Assembly: GCF_004168625.1 (NCBI RefSeq)
Contig: NZ_SDWW01000042.1
Span: forward strand, 1 to 41,873
Direction of reading: 5' to 3'
DNA from: Pengzhenrongella frigida
Lineage (GTDB): Bacteria; Actinomycetota; Actinomycetes; Actinomycetales; Cellulomonadaceae
DNA: 41,873 nt
Part shown: one piece after another, positions 7,290-14,506 of the stretch
Layout: each line of letters starts with the position of its first letter
How positions within the stretch are numbered: position 1 is the stretch's first letter
Translations under genes and position numbers: made by a program
The notes under the pieces: generated by a model
The model's database searches: none
Seen by the model: only the letters and a program-made list of their open reading frames with translations
Told to the model about the DNA's origin: nothing

Positions 7290-9042
7290 CCTGGCGATCA
7301 CGGCCGACGTCGTCCCGGCCGGCCGCCTCGCAGCGCAAGGCCTGGGCACCGGGCCGTGGCCGGACTTCTGGACCGGCATCTCCGACGCGATCACGCTGCA
7401 CGCGCCGGTCGGCACGCGGTGGGAGGCGGAGTTGGACCGCCTGAACGCCGTCCTGCCCTGGTTCTCCCACGACGCGCTGGTCCACTACCTCGCCCCGCGC
7501 GGGCTCGAGCAGTACACCGGCGGGGCCTGGGGCACGCGTGACGTGTGCCAGGGACCGGTCGGGCTGCTGCTCGCCCTGAGCGAGATGGCGCCGCTGCGCG
7601 CGCTCATCCTGCGGGTGCTGCGGGCCCAGAACGCGCGTGGGGACTGGCCGCAGTGGTTCGAGTTCCTCGACCTGGACGACGCGCGCGGTCAGTCGAGCGC
7701 GCACGGAGACGTCGTCTACTGGCCGTTGCTGGCCGTCGGGGAGTACCTCGCCGCCACCGGTGACCGGACCCTGCTCGACGAGTCGGTCGCCTTCGTCGGC
7801 GACGACGGTCCGACCGAGGCGACGTCCGTCCTCGACCACCTCTCTCGGGCGCTCGCGCACATCGCCGCGAGCACCGTGCCCGGCAGCCCGCTGCCCGCCT
7901 ACGGCCACGGCGACTGGAACGACTCGCTGCAGCCCGCCGATCCGGAGCTCGCGGCGCGGCTCTGCTCGACCTGGACGGTCACGCAGCAGGTGTTCTCGTT
8001 GCGCACCCTCGCCGGCGCGCTGCGCGGACTGGACGCGGACGCAACGCGCGGTGCGGCCGAGTGGGACGGGTCCGCCACGCAGGCCGCCGCCGCCATCTGG
8101 GCCGGCGCCGCCGAGGACCAGGCGGACCGCAGCGCGACCGCCCTGGCGCAGGTCCTGGTGAAGGACGGCCTGCTGTGCGGGTACGGGCTGTTCCACGACG
8201 ACGGGACGGTCGAGCATCTCGTGCACCCGAGCGACGAGCGCACCGGACTGCGCTACAGCGTGCTGCCGATGATCAACGCGATCACGGGCGACCTGCTCAG
8301 CCCGGAGGCGGCCCGCACCCACCTCGAGGCCCTCGAGCAGCACCTGCTCGGCCCCGACGGCGCCCGGCTCTTCGACGCGCCGGCGCGCTACCAGGGCGGC
8401 CCGATGGAGGTCTTCCAGCGCGCGGAGGCCAGCACCTTCTTCGGCCGGGAGATCGGCATCATGTACACCCACGCCCACCTGCGGTACGCCGAGGCGCTCG
8501 CCCGGCACGGGGATGCCGACAAGCTCCTGCCGGCGCTGCTGCTGGCCAACCCCGTCGGCCTCGCCGGCCGGGTCCCGACGGCAGCGCCGCGCCAGTCGAC
8601 CTGCTACTACTCGTCGTCGGACGCGGCTTTCACCGACCGGTACGACGCCGCCGAGCACTACGACCGGATCGGTACCGGCGAGGTGGCCCTCGAGGGTGGC
8701 TGGCGGGTCTACTCCTCCGGTCCGGGGCTGTTCCTGCGGCTCGTGGTCGAGACCCTGCTCGGGATCCGCCGGCGCGGCGACGTGCTGGAGATCGACCCGG
8801 TGCTCCCGGCGGCGCTGGACGGCCTGACGGCAACCGTGCCGCTCGACGGCCTGGCGCTGCGCCTGGCCTACACCGTGGGGCCGCGGGGTTGCGGCCCGGT
8901 CTCCGTGCTCCTGGACGGCGCGGCGCTGCCCACGACGTCGCTGGTCAATCCCTACCGTCAGCCCGGGGTGGGCGTCGACCTCGAGCTGGTCCGCCGAGCG
9001 GTGCGGGCCGGGGGAGGTCTGCTGCAGATCGTCACCGCCTGA
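7108..9042 (+). CDS. GH94-like glycoside phosphorylase, catalytic part (frameshifted gene, second half)
   Basis: This frame carries the (alpha/alpha)6-barrel and C-terminal domain. GH94 hallmarks are GAWGTRDVCQGP, RAQNARGDWPQWFEF and the HGDWNDS block. The block's first Asp is residue 269 here, or 779 in the joined protein; DWND carries the general acid of GH94. Downstream are QGGPMEVFQRAEASTFFGRE and LEGGWRVYSSGPG. A GTG at 7108 overlaps the G7 run and could initiate, but the upstream half encodes a domain GH94 enzymes need, so one gene with a frameshift is favoured. The GT4 gene begins 66 bases later on the same strand, suggesting co-transcription. Confidence 0.8.
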   Translation: MTVRAPAGSAITARSPGASFRIAWADGAIEAVGRDEALFADSTSRDMPWLTLATPSTRRLDLAITADVVPAGRLAAQGLGTGPWPDFWTGISDAITLHAPVGTRWEAELDRLNAVLPWFSHDALVHYLAPRGLEQYTGGAWGTRDVCQGPVGLLLALSEMAPLRALILRVLRAQNARGDWPQWFEFLDLDDARGQSSAHGDVVYWPLLAVGEYLAATGDRTLLDESVAFVGDDGPTEATSVLDHLSRALAHIAASTVPGSPLPAYGHGDWNDSLQPADPELAARLCSTWTVTQQVFSLRTLAGALRGLDADATRGAAEWDGSATQAAAAIWAGAAEDQADRSATALAQVLVKDGLLCGYGLFHDDGTVEHLVHPSDERTGLRYSVLPMINAITGDLLSPEAARTHLEALEQHLLGPDGARLFDAPARYQGGPMEVFQRAEASTFFGREIGIMYTHAHLRYAEALARHGDADKLLPALLLANPVGLAGRVPTAAPRQSTCYYSSSDAAFTDRYDAAEHYDRIGTGEVALEGGWRVYSSGPGLFLRLVVETLLGIRRRGDVLEIDPVLPAALDGLTATVPLDGLALRLAYTVGPRGCGPVSVLLDGAALPTTSLVNPYRQPGVGVDLELVRRAVRAGGGLLQIVTA

Positions 9043-9107
9043 CCGCGCGGAATGAAAGTCCTCGCGGCACGCTTCAAGCGGGGAAGTCCGCAATCGAGGG
9101 AGACACC

Positions 9108-11285
9108 GTGGGAACTCAGGGCGCGCTCGAGGCTGTGCGGGGGGCGACCTCGTTGCTCGAGGCCATCAGGCGGGCCGACGAGCTCACCCTCGCAGCGAGC
9201 CGCGACGGGGGACCCCGCGCCGTCCTCGTCCTCGCGGCGGCCGCGGCCGACCCCAGCGACCAGCTCACGGCGATCGCTGCCGTCCACGCGCTGGCCCAGG
9301 TGTTCGACCAGTCGGCGGACGAGGTGCTCGTCGGGCTCCTCGCGCAGGACGTGCCCTTCCTGCGCGAGCACACCGCCTGGGCGCTCGGGACGCGGCTGCC
9401 GCGCCTGGACGCCGTCGCGGGCCTGGTCGCCATGGTCGTCGACGGCGGCTTCCCCGGCATGCTCGCCCAGCGCACCCTCGAGCAGTGGGGAGGTTCGGCT
9501 CCCGATCACGTGGCGCTCGCGCTCGAGGGCGCGCTGCTCGGGATCGACGACCCACCGGCCAGGGCCCGGCTGGTCGAGACCGCCGGTCTGGTGCCCGGCC
9601 GGATCCCCGAGCGCATCCTGCGGCGCGCTGCGCTCAGGGCAGGCGAGGCCACGGTCGTCCGGGCGGCCGGCATCGCGGGGCTGGGCGACCGCACCGCGAC
9701 CGACGCGGTGCTCGCCGTCCTGTCGGACCTGGCCCAGGGGGCCGATGAGCTCGCCGACCTGGCCCGGTTGGCGCTGGTCGACCTGACCGTTCCGGAGGCG
9801 TCCCGGGCACCGTGGAACCAGGGCATGACGATCGCCCAGCTCTTCCTGCACGCGGACCTCGACCGCGATCTCGCCCAGGTGGGCGCGGGAGACAACGGCG
9901 GCATCGCGACGCTGCTCGTGCGCCTGGGCGACGCCCTGGTGGCCGGCGATGTGTCGAGCTCCCGCCAGGTCGAGCGCGTCGTGACGATCTCCCGGGGCCG
10001 GCCCGCCCAGGCGCTGTCCTGCCTGGCCGAGATCGGCTCCACCGTGCCGGGACACTCCTTCGCGGCCGTGCCGTTCCTCGGGGAACCGGTCGCCTCCGTC
10101 GATGCCTGGCCGCAGCGGGTCGCCGCGCAACGCGGAATCCGTCGCGTGCTCCGCGCGGCCGGGCCCGTCGACGCGATCCACCTGCGGATGGCCGACGTCG
10201 GTTCCCTCGCCGCCGCGACGGTCGCGCGCGAGCGGGACCTGCCGATCCTGTTCACCGTCGCGCCCGACCCGCACGCGGCCATCGAGACCCTGGCGGCAGC
10301 CGGGACGCTGACCCGCGCGAACTTCGGCAGCGTGGACGAGACCGAGCACTTCTGGTTCCGGGTCCGCCTCGTGCAACGGCTCACCGCGGACGCTGCCCAT
10401 CTCGTGCTCTTCCCGCGCCCGAACCTGGCGCCGGACCTGCGTCGGCTCGTCGGTCTCGACCTCGACGCGCACCCCGAGCGGTACTCGGTGATCGCCGAGG
10501 GCATCGACCTCGGGGTCATCGACCGCTCCCTGGCCGACGCGCGCGGTGCGATCGGGACCGCGCCGCACCTCGGCTCGACCGGACAGGCGGCCTTGGGTGC
10601 GCTCGATGCGCTGCTCAGCGACCTGCCGCCCGCGCGTCGCGGGCTCCCGCTCGCGGTCACGGTGGGACGGCTGCACCAGGTCAAGGGGATGGCCACCCTG
10701 GTCGAGGTGTGGGCGCAGGACCCGGCGCTGCGAGAGCGGTGCAACCTGCTCGTCGTCGGCGGTGACCTCACCCGGCCGTCCGTCGCCGAGCAGGGGCAGC
10801 TGACCCGCATCGCCTCCGCCGTGCCGGACGGTCCGCGGCAGGGGCTGCTGCTGGCCGGGCACCGGGCGAACGGGACGGTGGCGCGCTGGCTCGCGGCGGC
10901 TCGGTACGGCCGACCCGGCCTGGCGGCGCCGCACGGCGTCTACGTGTGCGCGAGCGTCAAGGAGGAGTTCGGCATCGCCCTGCTCGAGGCGATGGCGACC
11001 GGGCTCACGGTCGTGGCGCCGTCGTCCGGCGGTCCGGCGACCTACGTCGAGGACGGGGTGACGGGCCTCCTGGTGGAGACCCGTGACCCGCGCGCGCTCG
11101 CCGGGGCGATCGCCGCTGCGCTCGACCTGGCCTCCGGTCCGCACCGCGACGAGGGCGTCGAACGGGCCCGGGACATGGTCCGGGCGAAGTTCACGATCCA
11201 GGCCATGGCCACGAGGCTGTCCGACGCCTACCGCCGCGTCGCGGCGCCCGCCGGGTCGGCGTCCTGGGCGATGATCGGCTCATGA
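9108..11285 (+). CDS. GT4-family glycosyltransferase with N-terminal HEAT-like repeats
   Basis: A 725-residue protein. Residues about 1-230 are Ala/Leu-rich paired helices resembling HEAT repeats. From about 235 a GT-B fold glycosyltransferase follows. Its DNGGIATLLVRLGDAL is the glycine-rich N-terminal loop of GT4 enzymes, and the HLRMADVG and FTVAPDPHA segments resemble sucrose-phosphate-synthase-like members. VGRLHQVKG lies in the donor domain, and ASVKEEFGIALLEAM contains the EX7E nucleotide-sugar motif. It is probably a retaining, nucleotide-sugar-dependent cytoplasmic enzyme; the acceptor is unknown. Start GTG 9108 has GAGGGAG at 9095-9101. It lies 65 bases after the GH94 stop and overlaps the GT1 gene by four bases (ATGA), indicating translational coupling. 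The HEAT-GT4 fusion is unusual. Confidence 0.82.
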   Translation: MGTQGALEAVRGATSLLEAIRRADELTLAASRDGGPRAVLVLAAAAADPSDQLTAIAAVHALAQVFDQSADEVLVGLLAQDVPFLREHTAWALGTRLPRLDAVAGLVAMVVDGGFPGMLAQRTLEQWGGSAPDHVALALEGALLGIDDPPARARLVETAGLVPGRIPERILRRAALRAGEATVVRAAGIAGLGDRTATDAVLAVLSDLAQGADELADLARLALVDLTVPEASRAPWNQGMTIAQLFLHADLDRDLAQVGAGDNGGIATLLVRLGDALVAGDVSSSRQVERVVTISRGRPAQALSCLAEIGSTVPGHSFAAVPFLGEPVASVDAWPQRVAAQRGIRRVLRAAGPVDAIHLRMADVGSLAAATVARERDLPILFTVAPDPHAAIETLAAAGTLTRANFGSVDETEHFWFRVRLVQRLTADAAHLVLFPRPNLAPDLRRLVGLDLDAHPERYSVIAEGIDLGVIDRSLADARGAIGTAPHLGSTGQAALGALDALLSDLPPARRGLPLAVTVGRLHQVKGMATLVEVWAQDPALRERCNLLVVGGDLTRPSVAEQGQLTRIASAVPDGPRQGLLLAGHRANGTVARWLAAARYGRPGLAAPHGVYVCASVKEEFGIALLEAMATGLTVVAPSSGGPATYVEDGVTGLLVETRDPRALAGAIAAALDLASGPHRDEGVERARDMVRAKFTIQAMATRLSDAYRRVAAPAGSASWAMIGS

Positions 11286-12595
11286 CGCTGCTGATCATCA
11301 GCCCCGACTACGCCTCCCACCTGTTCCCGCTCGCGACCCTCGGTTCTGCCTGGCTGGCCGCGGGGGAGCGGGTGGTGGTCGCCAGCGGGCCGGCGACGGC
11401 CGACATCGTCGAGGCGTTCGGGTTCGAGCGCGAGCACCTCCAGCTGGGCCGGGGGTCGAACCCGGGCGTGATCCGGGCCGAGCAGCAGCCGAAGGGCGAG
11501 GACGACGCCCTGCGCGGCTTCTTCGCCGCCACCCGCGAGGGCATGGTCGCCACGCTGCGCTTCCAGGCGCAGGCCCGCAACGCAGATCTGCTGTGGAACC
11601 CCGTCGACACGGCCCGGGACGTGCAGCGCCTCGTGGCCCGGGTGCAGCCCGACGAGGTGATCGTCGACCACCTCGCCTTCAGCGCACGCCTGGCCCTGAA
11701 GAGCGCGGGGATACGCCACGCCGACGTCGTGCTCGGGCATCCGACCGCGCTCAGCGTCGGCGACGAGGTCTACGGGTATCCCGCGCGATGGCCGGCGTGC
11801 TTCGATCCGCACACTGCCGACCTGGCCGCGCTGCACCGGCTGTGCGGGCAGGTCCGGGACACCTTCACCGAGCAGTGGAACGGGGCCCTCGTGCTGCTCG
11901 ACCCCGGCGCGGCCGCGAGCGAGGATGCGTTCACGGAGACCGGAGACGTGCTCCTGCTCAACTACCCGGTCGAGCTCCACGACCCCGACCGGGGGCGACT
12001 GCTCCCGCCGCACGCGTTCCTCGGCTCCGCGGTCCGTGCCGAGGTCGTCGACGACGACGTCGAGCGCTGGCTCGCCGGGAGCGATGTCCCGGTCGTGTAC
12101 GTCAGCTTCGGCAGCTTCCTGTCCGTGCGGTCGGACGTGCTCGCGCGGGTGGTCGAGGCCCTGCGCGGGCTGGACGTGCGGGTCGCGATCGCGACCGGCT
12201 CGACGAGCCCGGTCGAGCTCGGCCCCGTTCCGGCGACCTGGCTCGTGCGTGAGTTCTTGCCGCAGGTGCGGTTGTTGGACGGCGCCGCGCTCGCCGTCTC
12301 GCACGGTGGCAACAACTCGGTGACGGAGGCGATGACCGCCGGTGTCCCCTTGCTCCTGCTGCCGTTCTCGACGGACCAGTTCGCCGGCGCCGCGGCCGTG
12401 GAGGACGCCGGTTTCGGGCTGGTGCTGGACCCGAACGTGGCAGGCGCGGGCGAGCTGCGCGCGGCGGCGAGCCGGCTCCTCGCCCTCGATCGGGAGGCAC
12501 GCGACCGGCTCGACCGGCTCAGCGGGTCGCTCGCCGGCGGCGCCGGGTCCCGGCGGGCGTTCGCGGCCCTGACGGGTGCCGCCGCGCGGCCCTGA
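11282..12595 (+). CDS. GT1-family glycosyltransferase (UGT/MGT type)
   Basis: A 437-residue GT-B fold enzyme. The N-terminus (LLIISPDYASHLFPLATLG) has the acceptor-side beta-strand and His of UGT/MGT enzymes. The C-terminal donor half has VVYVSFGSF, FLPQVRLL and SHGGNNSVTEAMTAGVPLLLLPF near residues 340-362, the nucleotide-sugar binding signature. Members transfer glucose or another sugar from UDP or dTDP donors to small molecules or lipids with inversion. Its ATG overlaps the GT4 stop (ATGA). It ends ten bases from the convergent MocA-like gene. Together with the GH94-like and GT4 genes it suggests a dedicated pathway for one oligosaccharide or glycoconjugate; the acceptor is unknown. Confidence 0.85.
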   Translation: MTLLIISPDYASHLFPLATLGSAWLAAGERVVVASGPATADIVEAFGFEREHLQLGRGSNPGVIRAEQQPKGEDDALRGFFAATREGMVATLRFQAQARNADLLWNPVDTARDVQRLVARVQPDEVIVDHLAFSARLALKSAGIRHADVVLGHPTALSVGDEVYGYPARWPACFDPHTADLAALHRLCGQVRDTFTEQWNGALVLLDPGAAASEDAFTETGDVLLLNYPVELHDPDRGRLLPPHAFLGSAVRAEVVDDDVERWLAGSDVPVVYVSFGSFLSVRSDVLARVVEALRGLDVRVAIATGSTSPVELGPVPATWLVREFLPQVRLLDGAALAVSHGGNNSVTEAMTAGVPLLLLPFSTDQFAGAAAVEDAGFGLVLDPNVAGAGELRAAASRLLALDREARDRLDRLSGSLAGGAGSRRAFAALTGAAARP

Positions 12596-12605
12596 CTGGT
12601 CCCGT

Positions 12606-13235
12606 CTACGACCGGTCGACGTCGAGGCCGGTGCCGAGGTCTGCGCACTCGATCTCGACGGCCTGGCGGGCCGCGAGGTAGGCGCGGGCGCCGCTGTCAC
12701 CGGTGAGCCCGTCCAGCAGGGGGGCCCAGTGCCGACGTCCGAGCACGACCGGGTGGCCCGGCTGGCCGTGGAAGACCGCGCGTCGGAGGGTGCCGTCGTC
12801 GACCGGGGTCGTACCCGGACCGTTGGCGTGTGCGCCCGTGAGCCGCGCCACGAGCTCCGCGCTCAGGTCCGGCACATCGACGGGGACGACGACGACGGCG
12901 GTGGGCTCCGGCACCAGCGCCGCGACCGCGCCCAGGCCGGCACGCAGCGAGGCGGCCAGGCCCGCGGCCCAGTCTTCGGCGTGCACCACCAGCACCTCGG
13001 CCGACCGGTCCAGCAGCGCCTCGGCCTCGTCGGCGCCCGCGCCGAGCACCACGACGACCGGCGCGCACCCGCCCTGGCGGAGCGCGTGCACCGCACGCGA
13101 GAGCCACGGCGTGCCGTCGGCGTCCCGCGCCAGCGCCTTCGGGCCGCCGTAGCGGGACCCGCGGCCGGCTGCGAGGACCAGGCCGACGACCGACGGGTAG
13201 CGGATGGACGCGCGTGGGCTCGTGATGGTCGCCAT
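12606..13235 (-). CDS. mocA: MobA/MocA-like nucleotidyltransferase (molybdenum cofactor cytidylyltransferase candidate)
   Basis: A 209-residue protein with the nucleotidyltransferase loop LAAGRGSRYGGPK at 21-33 and an acidic PVDVPDLS segment where metal and nucleotide bind. The family transfers CMP or GMP to molybdopterin or activates other small molecules. Its place beside an XdhC-like chaperone and a molybdenum hydroxylase favours MocA, which makes the cytosine dinucleotide cofactor used by xanthine-dehydrogenase-type enzymes. It is read from ATG 13235, divergent from the XdhC-like gene, and converges on the GT1 gene. No strong Shine-Dalgarno is seen. A related NTP transferase with another substrate is not excluded. 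Confidence 0.75.
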   Translation of the reverse strand: MATITSPRASIRYPSVVGLVLAAGRGSRYGGPKALARDADGTPWLSRAVHALRQGGCAPVVVVLGAGADEAEALLDRSAEVLVVHAEDWAAGLAASLRAGLGAVAALVPEPTAVVVVPVDVPDLSAELVARLTGAHANGPGTTPVDDGTLRRAVFHGQPGHPVVLGRRHWAPLLDGLTGDSGARAYLAARQAVEIECADLGTGLDVDRS

Positions 13236-13371
13236 CGTAGGCGCGAGCGGCGTCGATGCGGTGGCGAGAGCCTGTGCCAGGCTGCGGACATGACGTCAAC
13301 CCGCGCACCCGCGCCGGGCCGATCCCGCCGGTGCCGTGCCCGTGCCGTGGTGCCGCCCGTCGGAGCCGTCC

Positions 13372-14481
13372 GTGCTTGAGATCGCGGGTCCGCTGCTCGA
13401 CGCGCTCGACTCGGGGCACCGCGTGGCCGTCGCGACCGTCACGAGGGTGCTCGGCAGCGCGCCGCGCACCCTCGGCACAGCGATGGCGGTCACCGAGGCG
13501 GGGACGGTGGTGGGGAGCATCTCGGGTGGCTGCGTCGAGGGCGAGGTGTACGCGTTGTCCGGCGAGGTCCTCGCGGACGGACGATGCGTGCTCACGGAGT
13601 TCGGTGTCACGGACGACGACGCGTTCGCCGCGGGCCTGAGCTGCGGCGGCAGCCTCGAGGTGTTCGTCAGCGAGCTGGCCCCGGCCGGTGAGCGGAACGC
13701 GCTGAGCGCCGGGGTGCGGTCCGAGCTCGAAGCGGCGCGGCGCGGCGAGCCGGCCGGCCTGGCGATCGTCGTCGACGGGCCCGGGACCGGGATGATCCTG
13801 CCCGCGGGGGCGGGTGCCGCTGCGGACCACGACGTGGCACTCGACGACGCCACCGCGCGGCGGATCACCGCCGAGCTGCGGGCGCTCCTCGCCGCGGGCG
13901 CCACCGCCACCGGTGAGCTGGCGTGCGGCGCCCGTGAGGTCCGGGTGCTCTACGTGGTCGCGGCGCCGCCGCCCAGGCTCCTCATCTTCGGCGCGGTCGA
14001 CTTCGCCGCGGCGCTGTGCGACGCCGCCACCCTCCTGGGGTACCGCGTGACCGTGTGCGATGCCCGCGCCGTGTTCGCCACACCCGAGCGGTTCCCTTCC
14101 GCGCACGACGTGGTCGTGCAGTGGCCGGCCGACTACCTCGCGGCCACGCCGGTGGACTCGCGCACGGTCGTCTGCGTCCTCACCCACGACGAGAAGTTCG
14201 ATCTGCCGCTGCTCACCGTGGCGCTCCGGCTCGGAGTCGGCTACGTCGGGGCGATGGGATCGCGACGCACGCACGAGCGGCGCGTCGGGCGGCTCACGGA
14301 TGCGGGGGTCGGTCCCGACGAGCTGGCCCGGTTGCACTCGCCGATCGGGTTGGACCTTGGCGCGAGCACCCCCGCCGAGACGGCCGTGTCGATCCTGGCC
14401 GAGGTGCTCGCGGCCCGCACCGGCGCGTCCGGTGCGCCGCTGGCCCGCACCGATGGTCCGATCCACCCGACCCGCGGCTGA
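13372..14481 (+). CDS. xdhC: XdhC/CoxI-family molybdenum-cofactor insertion chaperone
   Basis: About 369 residues. The N-terminal XdhC_CoxI domain has GSAPRTLGTAMAV and SISGGCVEGEV, with the conserved Cys. A C-terminal Rossmann domain contains VCVLTHDEKFDLPLL, YVGAMGSRRTHERR and LHSPIGLDLGASTPAETAVSILAEV. The usual GGGHVA loop reads FGAVDFAAA. The family sulfurates and delivers molybdenum cofactor to xanthine-dehydrogenase-type apoenzymes. Start GTG 13372 is chosen for CGGAG at 13361-13365; an in-frame GTG at 13336 would add 12 residues. It faces the hydroxylase subunit genes tail to tail and is divergent from the MocA-like gene. Confidence 0.85.
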   Translation: MLEIAGPLLDALDSGHRVAVATVTRVLGSAPRTLGTAMAVTEAGTVVGSISGGCVEGEVYALSGEVLADGRCVLTEFGVTDDDAFAAGLSCGGSLEVFVSELAPAGERNALSAGVRSELEAARRGEPAGLAIVVDGPGTGMILPAGAGAAADHDVALDDATARRITAELRALLAAGATATGELACGAREVRVLYVVAAPPPRLLIFGAVDFAAALCDAATLLGYRVTVCDARAVFATPERFPSAHDVVVQWPADYLAATPVDSRTVVCVLTHDEKFDLPLLTVALRLGVGYVGAMGSRRTHERRVGRLTDAGVGPDELARLHSPIGLDLGASTPAETAVSILAEVLAARTGASGAPLARTDGPIHPTRG

Positions 14482-14506
14482 CCGGGCCGATCGATCCTGG
14501 TCGGGT

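Noticed and set aside
13290-13379. ATG 13290 as the start of the XdhC-like protein
   Set aside because: It is in a different frame from the XdhC domain and ends after 29 codons. GTG 13372 with its own ribosome site fits the family start.
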